DNA of 33,484 bases from Gyrodactylus bullatarudis (Eukaryota; Platyhelminthes; Monogenea; Gyrodactylidea; Gyrodactylidae). The translations under genes were made by a program, and so were the position numbers. The stretch is from assembly GCA_012064415.1 (NCBI GenBank), contig SSNU01000082.1, positions 229,999 to 263,482 of the forward strand, in the 5' to 3' direction. Positions 20,401-26,602 of this stretch are shown in pieces (position 1 is the stretch's first letter; each line of letters opens with the position of its first letter). The notes below the pieces were generated by a model that worked only from the letters and a program-made list of their open reading frames with translations, was not told the DNA's origin and did no database searches.

Positions 20401-22098
20401 AAATTAATCAGAAATGTATAAGTTGAGATTATCTATACCTTTTGCAGTTCGTTAAGAAAGATATGAAATTCAAAAAGAAATTCGTGAAATTCAGTAAGAA
20501 ACTCGTGAAATTCATTAAGGAATAGTATTTTAAAATTTCATTATTAAAGGAAGATATGAAATTCAATAGGGAAGTTGTGAAAAACGATATGGAATTAATG
20601 CAATTCATAAAAGGAAAATTTAGGATGATAATTTTTCACATGGCTTGTGAATTGTATTATTTTATAGAAAATCTAGCATAACATGGAAAAATCTTGACAT
20701 ACTTGTGCTCATAAAATTTATTTTCTCTTTTTATTAAGCCTTGATGCTCTGAAGAACAACGTTAGACTTCTTCGAAAATTGCCAAAGGACAATGAAATTG
20801 AAAGCATTCTTCAGAATGATCCCACACCAGTAGACATATTTTGTCATGACCCCTTTAATTCAGGTAAAAATGATATTGATTTCAAATGTCAGAAAAAGAA
20901 TCCCTAATAGTATATGTTTAATTTTAAATTGGAAAAAAATTTTGTAAAAAAAACTTATATCTGATGAAAATCTAAAAATATTTAAATTTGATCGGGCAAA
21001 TCAATCAACAAGTTTCTGTTTTCTTTTCATGATCAATGATGATGGGTTTATCATTTGAGTTTTAAAATTATTATTTTTATTATTGATCAGAGCTTTATGT
21101 TACAACCAATGTGTAAATTAGGGTTTTTTGAAGGATTTGGCAGACAACTCTTGAGCCGTAATCAAAATTATGGTGGATGACTCTTTTGAGCAAAGTGATC
21201 ATTGTAAATTTTACTACCATAGTCAGCTTATTATATAGTCAGATTTCCTTTCATTAATGTCAGCATCTGAAATAAGAAGATAATCTAAGAGGCATAGTCT
21301 AAGTTTAGTAGTATAAATTGTTTTATTATTTTATAAATTTTCGACCAATAATAACGTAACCTCTATTCTTTCTTGTAAAACCAGTTTTTATATGGCATTT
21401 ATCACACTGATGAGTATGCCCGAAATAGAGATATTTATTTCTTATTTCAAATTTACTTATGACACCGGTAGCTTAGCTTAAAACCAATGTCACTGAACAT
21501 TTATCTCAGTCAAATTTCAGCAATAATTTTCTCTAAAATTTTCTAAATATTTTTTTTTCAGTTTATTATTTTTTATCTCCAACGTGTTTAACCAGGAAAA
21601 GAAACATTTATAGCATTGTCAAATAAGATTTTTCGATAAAAATTATTCAATTTTTATCGTCCAAATCATCATTATTCTCTCTTTTTTAATCCTTTCAGAT
21701 TAGAAGCTTTGACACAATTTGATGGATTACATAATTCATTTGATTTCTTTTTCATAATTTGAAAAGCTTTATTCTAAATAAATAAGCTTCAGTTTTATTT
21801 CTTTTTTTCAATTAAAGCAAGTGATAAACTATCAGATTTAATTTTGGATCGAAAATCAATTCTTTATTCAAGCCAAGGCCTTCGACTCATCCTTGGAGCA
21901 TTCTTTGTATGGTCGGCTCTTTTTGTGATAATTTTCCGTGTGCGTGTTAATCGATTTATTGCTATGCTGATTTACAAAGTTGTTTCAAAAATACGGAGAG
22001 TCTTCTGCAAAAATGAGACAGATGTACATATATATCCAATACGCCAGTATAACCTACATTCAGGAATTAATCATGTTCAAAGAAAGATATCCTTTTAA
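2482..22098 (+). CDS. MBTPS1: Site-1 protease (membrane-bound transcription factor peptidase), C-terminal half, 10 exons
   Basis: Golgi subtilisin-like protease that makes the first cut in SREBP and ATF6-type precursors (family knowledge). Exons read: 2482-2580, 2644-2759, 8765-8924, 11806-11886, 15078-15121, 17550-17864, 18644-18793, 20116-20302, 20739-20863, 21818-22098. All have AG/GT borders and matching phases, giving 518 residues then TAA. Motifs in order: LWDQFHN, GDHIHTNFKDLF, GYFVEIL, YGTIMLTDSE, ILADWFN, AGSNIPGYN, GRIVVIGDSS, and near the end a membrane segment ILGAFFVWSALFVIIF (about residues 449-465) followed by a basic tail. These match, from memory, the post-catalytic region of animal S1P (WDQYHN, GDHIHTNF, SDWYN, GANIPALN, GRIVLYGDS). 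The Asp/His/Ser catalytic domain is upstream of the window; no convincing exon was found in 1-2481. Odd points: introns up to 6 kb, a 44-bp exon, and a Lys/Ser-rich insert before GRIVVIGDSS. The visible part is longer than I recall for the human region. Family call is firm; individual junctions are inferred. Confidence 0.88.
2930..3030 (-). mobile_element. Possible Penelope-like terminal fragment with hammerhead-like core
   Basis: The minus strand reads CTGATGA (3026-3020), eight bases, then GAAA (3011-3008), then a long tail including TGGATTTTCGGACGTGTATG. CTGATGA..GAAA is the hammerhead ribozyme core found in Penelope-like terminal repeats. Here the eight intervening bases cannot form stem II, so any ribozyme is dead. 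Assignment rests on pattern memory and is weak. Confidence 0.22.
3066..3148 (+). repeat. Dispersed repeat family B, copy 1
   Basis: ATGAAAGAAATAGTA, TCAAAGAAAAT, AGAATAAAATG and CACCAAAACTC are shared, same direction, with 16466-16546. Confidence 0.65.
4145..4167. repeat. (CT)n microsatellite
   Basis: About eleven uninterrupted CT units in S1P intron 2. Confidence 0.95.
5201..5250 (-). repeat. 50-bp dispersed repeat C, minus copy
   Basis: Inverted partner of 908-957, one mismatch in 50 (TGACAC versus GGACAC in context). Located in S1P intron 2. Confidence 0.8.
6176..6433 (+). other. Open frame carried inside the hAT element, product unknown
   Basis: An 85-residue frame runs to TAA at 6431-6433. 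Its second half (MKFKHAILLSQPRHSNLSII, HGKIGELTSHQVLEYKRLF, PHGLEVTVDINNHVLHF) has balanced composition unlike the surrounding DNA. No transposase motif is seen. It could be a piece of the parent element's protein, a captured host fragment, or chance. No promoter or splice evidence. Confidence 0.3.
6441..6460. repeat. Perfect 20-base palindrome TGATCA-ATGATCAT-TGATCA
   Basis: The sequence equals its own reverse complement over all 20 bases. It sits eight bases after the stop codon of the frame inside the hAT element. It could be a protein-binding site of the transposon or a chance AT-rich palindrome. Confidence 0.8.
7080..7170 (+). repeat. Dispersed repeat family A, head copy joined to the Penelope fragment
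   Basis: ATGGTTTGATTTCCCACAAT, then AACTTCTG and TTTTGATCCCAAATATCAGC align with 1160-1250. It abuts the 3' side of the Penelope-like fragment. Confidence 0.55.
7141..7722 (-). pseudogene. Penelope-like element reverse transcriptase fragment
   Basis: Reading the minus strand from 7722: YKQINKVAMGSPIGPLLADI, then MSYLDDTFLLL (catalytic DD box), the IIHPNLKFTNE and KEKTLSLLELEIVRDG regions, then IHRKMNASTQFLLFHSFSPK and KKSVVW. These are the hallmark palm and thumb motifs of Penelope-like reverse transcriptases (typically VAMGSPLGPLLAN, YVDDTF, SFLD, HFHSFHPK, KKSVV). Near 7330 the frame shifts (VKRLDPLSERVNEHL continues in another frame). The fingers, the N-terminal third and the GIY-YIG endonuclease are missing. 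The 3' edge touches a dispersed-repeat copy at ~7080-7170. Dead element in S1P intron 2. Confidence 0.85.
8925..11805. other. S1P intron 3 (2.9 kb)
   Basis: Donor GTAATT, acceptor TTCAG. AT-rich; apart from the antisense frame at 10627-10887 nothing recognisable. Confidence 0.7.
10627..10887 (-). other. Isolated antisense open frame in S1P intron 3, product unknown
   Basis: An 86-codon frame with ATG (MPNPNLGKEGWKQILRIIKD) and a fairly balanced composition (NQRICVVYEKKNSCVLIPL). A donor-like AAG/GTAATT occurs after KSFK. No recognisable domain and no confirmed partner exon. It may be a transposon relic or chance. Confidence 0.18.
12710..13018 (+). repeat. Dispersed repeat family A, copy 2
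   Basis: Same direction as copy 1 with about 70-80% similarity by eye over 250 bases. The open frame at 13000-13221 starts inside this copy and is not considered a gene. Confidence 0.6.
13621..13714 (+). repeat. Dispersed repeat family A, tail copy
   Basis: TTTATTATGGAATTCAAAAA and TTTTTTCCTGA repeat the sequence at ~12911-12945. AAAAATAGTAAATTC and CAATTAGGTTTAT match copy 1 at ~1480-1520. Confidence 0.6.
14076..14487. mobile_element. Tc1/mariner-like MITE, 412 bp
   Basis: Terminal inverted repeats of 39 bases (14076-14114 and 14449-14487) differ at one position and begin CAGTTGTGCC. Both ends are flanked by TA (14074-14075, 14488-14489), the Tc1/mariner target duplication. The interior is AT-rich without a transposase. 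Located in S1P intron 4. Confidence 0.85.
15804..15969 (-). other. Exon-like antisense open frame in S1P intron 5, product unknown
   Basis: The minus strand shows an acceptor-like GTTTAG, then an open 166-base stretch (TSVTWTFKKFKEPC; LKDKSSVKILFQNKESIVYV; VPGVKTAG), then a donor-like GGCAG/GTAAAA. The amino-acid mix looks more like protein than the surrounding AT-rich noise. No family is recognised and no partner exon was joined. It could be a further exon of the nested minus-strand gene, an old gene fragment, or chance. Confidence 0.22.
16466..16546 (+). repeat. Dispersed repeat family B, copy 2
   Basis: Aligns with 3066-3148 with few differences. The last codons of the longer exon 3 frame of the nested minus-strand gene lie in this repeat. 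Confidence 0.65.
16520..17189 (-). pseudogene. Candidate small nested gene or pseudogene inside S1P intron 5, three exons
   Basis: Minus strand: exon 1 17189-17143 (ATG, MSSETNNSNIPDEVR), exon 2 16888-16809 (FLKNLTSEEEYDMYSKYC, then VSPNYFYQ), exon 3 from 16655 after a strong pyrimidine tract and CTACAG. Phases of exons 1 and 2 agree. From exon 2 into exon 3 the frame hits TAG at 16615-16617, giving about 55 residues. The other frame stays open for about 44 codons (RPIQAKRQYSQVASEQRYSQ onward) to TAG at 16520-16522. That longer frame would join exon 2 if two bases (AT) at the start of exon 3 were absent, as they are in the inverted copy at 17111-17131. This suggests a recent 2-bp insertion broke the gene, or an assembly slip. 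The product is unknown. The exon 1 donor (GTATTA) is weak. The 3' end runs into a dispersed repeat. Confidence 0.35.
16635..17131. repeat. Near-perfect inverted duplication (palindrome), arms ~223 bp, spacer 51 bp
   Basis: Left arm 16635-16858, right arm 16910-17131. I see only a 2-base difference (TATA versus TA near the outer end) across the arms. The spacer is 16859-16909. Each arm contains, reading outward, an exon end (MYSKYCVSPNYFYQ), a donor GTAATC, a ~150-bp intron with a nested hairpin (ATTATTAGAGT..ACTCTAATAAT), a pyrimidine tract with CTACAG, and the start of the next exon. Homology resumes outside the arms: AAAAGACA, then TATAGTCAATCTA, at ~16590 and ~17220. Confidence 0.95.
18794..20115. 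other. S1P intron 7 (1.3 kb)
   Basis: Donor GTGAGT, acceptor TTTTCAG. AT-rich, no feature recognised. Introns 6 (17865-18643), 8 (20303-20738) and 9 (20864-21817) are likewise empty except for the 21-bp tandem in intron 8. Confidence 0.65.
20463..20525 (+). repeat. Three 21-bp tandem units (GTGAAATTCAxTAAGAAAxTC)
   Basis: Units start at 20463, 20484 and 20505 in S1P intron 8, with looser traces at 20449 and 20553. In one frame they encode a lysine-rich heptad pattern (MKFKKKF-VKFSKKL-VKFIKE, then TAG). No evidence that it is translated. Confidence 0.7.
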
Positions 22099-22213
22099 TC
22101 TATGAATATATATCTGTAAATAATATTTTATATTCTTTTTGATTATCATATTCCATTAATTCAAATCTGTTACAAGATCCAATATTATTGATAAGTTGGT
22201 AAAAATTAGTATG

Positions 22214-22219
22214 TTTATT
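22214..22219 (-). promoter_or_regulatory. Poly(A) signal AATAAA for the minus-strand acidic-protein gene
   Basis: TTTATT on the plus strand reads AATAAA on the minus strand, about 30 bases after the TAG at 22248-22250. Position and sequence fit a polyadenylation signal. No equally clear AATAAA follows the S1P stop at 22098. Confidence 0.45.
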
Positions 22220-22247
22220 TACAAATTATGAATAAGTTAACTAGCAG

Positions 22248-23148
22248 CTACCTTGAAGAATCATGATTCTTGTCTGAAACATGTCTATTTTCTTCTTCCT
22301 CGTCATCTTCATCTTCCCTGAAACTTTTATTGGAAAGAACTTCACGGATGTTGTATTTTCGATTTTCGTGGCTTTCTATGAGGTGCTCTTCAATGATCCT
22401 TTTAGCTTCATCATAGTCATTTATTTCTTCGTTTGGAATAGCATTCGGACTATCAGCTGATCCACCCTCCTAGTAATTTGAAATAAAATTGCTCCATCAA
22501 ATTTTCTTATTTTATCAGAAAAAATGAATCACATAGACTTACGTCTATACTCGCTAAATAAGCAAGCTTGCTTGATATTCTCTCGCCATCAACAGATATT
22601 GTTTTCGGTAGCTTTCTTCGATTACCATGAGTTGAGTTTGGACCTTGGTTAGTATCATTTTCCGTTTCATCATCTTCTATTTCACCTGGATGAATAATTC
22701 TTTCAGTGATATCTATCTCTTTGAAATATGCTCTTTTGACGCTCTTATTTGGTTTCACCAAAATTTCATCATTATTCATTGAAATGTCCAATTCAGTATC
22801 ACATATAGGTTTCATCTTAAATTCATCAAATCCTCTCAAATTTAAATTGCCTCAAGGTCAAATGAAGTTCATTTTAAGAAATAATGTCTGAGATTTTGTT
22901 TTAACATATACAAAAAGTATGAATTTAAATAAATAATTTGTTTGGCATTTGAATACTCAAGTGATAGAATCCTCTTGAAATTTTGAAACTCTTTATTTTG
23001 GCAAATAATTCTGGTTCCTTTACTCTAAATATTCTACTTTTACATCTAATAATTTTCTACTCGACTCCCACCAATATTCTTGACTGTATTACTGACACTC
23101 GAATGTTTCAGCAGTCCCGGATCTGTTTTTAAAATGATACGCTGCCAT
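22248..23148 (-). CDS. Acidic protein of unknown function, three exons, 193 residues
   Basis: Reading the minus strand: exon 1 23148-23097 (ATG, MAAYHFKNRSGTAETFE), exon 2 22850-22543, exon 3 22469-22248 ending TAG. The exon 2 donor (GTAAGT) and exon 3 acceptor are clean. The exon 1 donor (GTCAGT) is weaker, but its phase (1 + 2 bases) fits exon 2, so exon 1 is tentative; an alternative start is the ATG inside exon 2 (FKMKPICD). The protein is hydrophilic with no signal peptide or membrane span. It has a KPNKSVKRAYF stretch, an acidic patch (GEIEDDETEND), a KLPKTISVDGERISSKLAYL segment, and a very acidic C-terminus (FREDEDDEEEEN). I do not recognise the family. The general layout (disordered, acidic tail) recalls protein-phosphatase-1 inhibitor-like regulators, but the defining motifs are not seen, so no function is assigned. 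It is convergent with S1P, with 149 bp between stop codons. Confidence 0.6.
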
Positions 23149-23289
23149 GATCTAGTATGAAGCTATATGTGAAACAAATCAATGAAGACTTGAATATCTT
23201 GTGGTAAGTTTTTTTGGAATAGAAATTTTTTATTATAGTGATTATAAATTAAATAATATGTACACTGTTAAAAATAGTTTTTAAATATG

Positions 23290-23690
23290 TCATGTGTATC
23301 TGGGATAAGGTTATTTAAAAAGAGACTTGTTGATTTGATATCATCAGAGGGAATTGAGCTGAACCGGGCTTGTAATGCGAGGATGTTATTCAAGAGGATT
23401 GTGCATCCTCGCTTATTTCTTGTGTTGTAGATCGGGGTAGTGGTAGGACATGTTTTGCTGTATTATATAGTGGAAGAGGCTATCCTTCTTAGCCATATTG
23501 GGTAAAGTGAGGCCTTGTCAAGACAACTCGTGTAACTGATGGGGCCATAAAAAGGACTTTAAAAATCTGTATTGGATTTATTTTATTTTCTTTGTTGATA
23601 CGTTTGAAATCCCTAGTATCACAGCGGCACCGTAGTCAAATTTAGAAAGGATAAAGGATTTATATATGATTTAATCGAAAATTAAACTCA
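23290..23690 (-). pseudogene. LINE ORF2 C-terminal domain remnant
   Basis: Stop-broken minus frames read FDYGAAVILGISNVSTKKIK then IQYRFLKSF, and in another frame LLNNILALQARFSSIPSDDI. The first part parallels FDCMFPLLPNLNN and VQYRFLHSLY in the plus-strand LINE fragment at 29825-30364, so the two belong to related LINEs. Confidence 0.6.
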
Positions 23691-23885
23691 ACAATTACGT
23701 GAAGAATTGTTAAACCTTTAAAATGAGGTATTTCCAAGATTTTATTAGCTCAGATAACAAAGTTATGCTCAAAAATAAGGCTAAAACTAGGTATTTTTTT
23801 GCATTTTGGAAAATCTTTAAATTTGCTCTCATTTTTACAAATCATCATCAATTAATGAACTAAGACATGGAATTTATATTAATGA

Positions 23886-24540
23886 CTATCTTTGTTGAAA
23901 ATTTGAATCTTTGGTTCTATTCACAATTAAATCAGAGAATGTAGGGTCAAGATCTCGAGGAGTTATTTTAGTTCCAAGAATTATGATTTTTGTTTTTTTC
24001 TGTATTAATGTTGAGTCCAATTTCTGCAATTGACTCGTTGATATGGTTGAGTTCATTTGTGAGTTTCTCATTGTTGAAGTTGGGGATTAAAATTTTGAGA
24101 TCATCTGCGTATTTATAGTATTTGACATCTTTGGATGTTGGCTTAACATTTGAGAAAACTAGGTTAAAAAGTAGTGTGCCAATAATGGAGCCTTGGGGAA
24201 CTCCTGAGCTTATTTTTAATAGAGTAGACACTTGGTTGTTATAGTAAGCCCTTTGCGACCTTGAGACTAAAAAGTTAAGGGCCCAGTTGATGAGATACGG
24301 ATTAATTCTCATTTTGGAGAGTTGACTTTGTATGATTGAGAACGGGATTTTGTCAAAAGTTTTGAAGATATCTAGGAATATAGCAAGGGCTGGAGTCTTA
24401 GTGTACATAAGGTTGTTCGCATCATCGAAAAAGGAGAGGAGATTTGTTAACGTGCTGCGACCTTTGAGAAAATCGTGTTGAGTCTTGTCAATTTTCCCTG
24501 ATTGATATTGTTTTGGAGAGAGAGTGGTTAATGATCGCAT
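23886..24540 (-). pseudogene. LINE reverse transcriptase domain
   Basis: Motifs: TQHDFLKGRSTLTNLLSFFD, AIFLDIFKTFDKIPFSII (box A aspartates kept), SSGVPQGSIIGTLLFNLVFS (box B), YYKYADDLKILIP (box C, DD intact) and INTEK. Near 24000 a slip in an A-rich run moves the frame; the downstream continuation (TKIIILGTKITPRDLDPTF) reads in the neighbouring frame to 23886. The GVPQGS and QH-F--GRS patterns suit the Jockey/CR1/I group of LINEs. Confidence 0.9.
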
Positions 24541-25400
24541 TTACAACTGATAGAAAAATTGAAAGGTTTAATATAGGCCTAAAATCTGCTTCAGTGGAGG
24601 GTGAGTGTATTTTTGGAATCGGCGTGATCTTAATTTCAGTCCACTGAGAGGATAGCAGGTTGGCCTCTAAGAGATAAGAGAGGAAGTTTGCCATTTTCGA
24701 GTGGAATTGATCAGCTAGGGTTAATAGTTCATAGTTCCATTGAGTTAAGATGTGTTGATTAGACGGGTGTAAGTCAAAGATCAAGGCAAGATGATCAGAT
24801 GTTTGAGTGGGGATAGAAGCTATACAACGAAGTCGATCGAGATTGGTGAAGAGTAGATCCAAAAAGTTTGAGGGGTTTAGTCTTGATGGACGATCGGTTT
24901 TTTGGATTAAATTGAGAGATTCAGCAAATTCAAAAATTGGAAAGGCAAAATCTAGGCAATCAGGGGTGTACAATTGTTTATTGAAATCGCCACATAGAAT
25001 GATATTAGGGAGGAATTGACTTGAGTACAGTTTTATTAGTCTAACAATTGTCTCTTCAGAAGCGTTATTAGCCGGTGGGGGTTGCAGCAAATGATGATAG
25101 TTAATGCCAGTGTATTCAATTGATCTATGACGTTAAGAATTATCATATCGGTGTTTGTAGACTTTAAGATTAAGTTGTGTGTGAGATTATTTGAGATATA
25201 GGCAATTATACCACCTCCTCTGGATGTTTCTCTATCAGCTCTGATGGTATTGTAGTTCTGGATCTGGATATTATTCGAAGATATTACTGGTTTTAATCAG
25301 GATTCAGTGATCAGAGCAAGTTGAGGTTTCTTAGAGTTAATTAATTGCTTTAAGGAGAACATTGAGGTGAGTAATGCTCGTGCATTCCATAGGAGAATGA
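24488..25400 (-). pseudogene. LINE apurinic endonuclease domain, broken and fused to the start of the reverse transcriptase
   Basis: N-terminal part ~25400-25090 reads LIILLWNARALLTSMFSLKQ, then an ES-stop-LKP (TGA where Trp is usual), then ETSRGGGIIAYISN. A frameshift near 25080 leads to QPPPANNASEETIVRL, FLPNIILCGDFNKQ, LDLLFTN and TSDHLALIFDL, the catalytic GDFN and SDH boxes of LINE endonucleases. Only ~50 residues separate SDH from the entry of the reverse transcriptase (EIKITPIPKIHS, ADFRPILNLSI), whereas about 200 are usual, so an internal deletion is likely. Confidence 0.82.
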
Positions 25401-25745
25401 TTAAGTTTCCGTTAGTTGGGTGGTTGAAGGTTGAAAATTTGAGTTGATAGAGTTATTTCCATTAGTTGTCGTTTTGCGTCTTTTGGGGATCTGAGTTTGT
25501 GGAGTTGTGTTGATAGAGAAGTTCGGGATGGGATTGTTGCTATTTGTTATTGAGATTTTTCGTATTTTTGGTGTGAGAAAAAAGGCAGATTGAGAGTTCG
25601 TTTGAGCAGCAATCGAGACAGTTTTAAATGTGGAATGGACATTTCTAATTGGAGTGAGCGTTTGAGCAGTATAACTTGAGATTCGGGCCATATTCGTGGA
25701 GATTAAAACATTTCGAGAAGGGGCTTGGGTGTGTCCAGGATTCAA
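25401..25745 (-). pseudogene. LINE-associated Pro/Thr/Asn-rich open frame
   Basis: A 114-residue low-complexity frame (KIRKISITNSNNPIPNF, IPKRRKTTTNGNNSINS) ends four bases into the endonuclease start, in another frame. It is probably the C-terminal part of ORF1 or a frameshifted ORF2 leader. No zinc knuckle is seen. Confidence 0.5.
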
Positions 25746-25852
25746 AGCGACTCTATGATTTGATGGTTGCTGTAAGATTCTATTTCGTATCTCAGCCGCT
25801 TTAGATCGTTATATCTTTATACCCATAGGAGAGAATTAATCATGATGTAATT

Positions 25853-26106
25853 TTAGTGATTCTTTAGAGATTCTTCTAGGGCTTGAGATTTTGTAGTGGT
25901 CGGGCTTGCGTTATGGAAAGATATATGATATGATATTCCAGGCATAAGTTGTTTTATTCGGTTTATAATATCAGAGATAGTTGAGTTTTGCTGTGGTAGA
26001 CCATGAATGATGAGGCTATGATATAGATTTTGTTGATTCTTTGAAATTCGATTGGGGCGGTTACTTGATGAATAGGTTGATGGCGGATTAAGAGAGAATT
26101 CAGGTT
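25853..26106 (-). pseudogene. LINE ORF1 fragment with RRM-like start
   Basis: The frame contains LYHSLIIHGLPQQNSTISDI and INRIKQLMPGISYHISF and ends TAA at 25853-25855. The S-L-I-I-H-G-L-P pattern is the first strand and loop of RRM domains seen in many LINE ORF1 proteins. About 85 codons lie between stops. It has no ATG of its own, and the region 25745-25850 carries further stops. Confidence 0.5.
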
Positions 26107-26110
26107 TTCA

Positions 26111-26561
26111 GAAAATATTTAAGACCTAACAATGTACAAACGTCTCATGATGAAACTCTCATCTCGCTGAAGAAGATACTTGACTATCTCAGCACCGAAA
26201 CTTCTGGGGCTATTATTTATAATAATTTTTATTCGCTATATTTAATCAAGTTAATTTTTAATTGTTTTGAAAACCCAAAATGTCGTTTCAAAAATTAGGA
26301 TCTTAACAAAACACTGAATTCGTCAGATGAAAAAAAATTTCTTTCAACATATTCAAGTTACTAAGATAAATTGCAAATTGTTACAATCTATATAGATTTG
26401 CTTAAATGATTTTTATAACTGATTTAGAGTATTTCTTTAACATCTTTTCTTCTACCTGAAAAAGGGGCTTAGCAAGTTGATAAAAGATAACAGGTAATTA
26501 AATTTTAATTATTATAAACCAATTAGAAGAATTTTTAAAAACACAACAAGTTAAGAGGAAG
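26111..26561. other. LINE 5' flank and promoter-proximal DNA of the carbonic-anhydrase-like gene
   Basis: 26111-26220 is richer in GC than the rest and probably LINE 5' leader; it includes CTGAAGA (26167-26173) and CGAAAC (26196-26201) on the plus strand. 26221-26561 is AT-rich upstream sequence of the TATA box with no specific site recognised. Confidence 0.4.
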
Positions 26562-26567
26562 TATAAA
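26562..26567 (+). promoter_or_regulatory. TATA box of the secreted carbonic-anhydrase-like/mucin gene
   Basis: TATAAA lies 36 bases before the ATG at 26603. If transcription starts the usual ~30 bases downstream, the 5' untranslated leader would be only about ten bases. A clean TATA box suits a strongly and tissue-specifically expressed secreted protein. The start site itself is inferred. Confidence 0.5.
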
Positions 26568-26602
26568 ACTGAGTTCAACAATTCCTCTTTTAAATTTTAC
26601 AA

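Larger units (their letters stand above)
23290..26110 (-). mobile_element. Decayed LINE retrotransposon (Jockey/CR1-like), with ORF1 and ORF2 remnants
   Basis: Minus strand, 5' to 3': ORF1 RRM-like piece (26106-25853), Pro/Thr/Asn-rich ORF (25745-25401), endonuclease (~25400-24780), reverse transcriptase (~24720-23886), C-terminal domain (~23690-23290). Several frameshifts and stops and a gap between endonuclease and reverse transcriptase show it is inactive. It lies between the divergent acidic-protein gene (start 23148) and the carbonic-anhydrase-like gene (start 26603). Confidence 0.85.

Noticed and set aside
21411..21429. CTGATGA-N8-GAAA on the plus strand, hammerhead-like
   Set aside because: The eight intervening bases form only one pair for stem II and no stems I or III were found.
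22706..22891. Plus-strand 61-codon frame
   Set aside because: Shadow of exon 2 of the minus-strand acidic-protein gene.
24807..25019. Plus-strand 70-codon frame
   Set aside because: Opposite strand of the LINE endonuclease.
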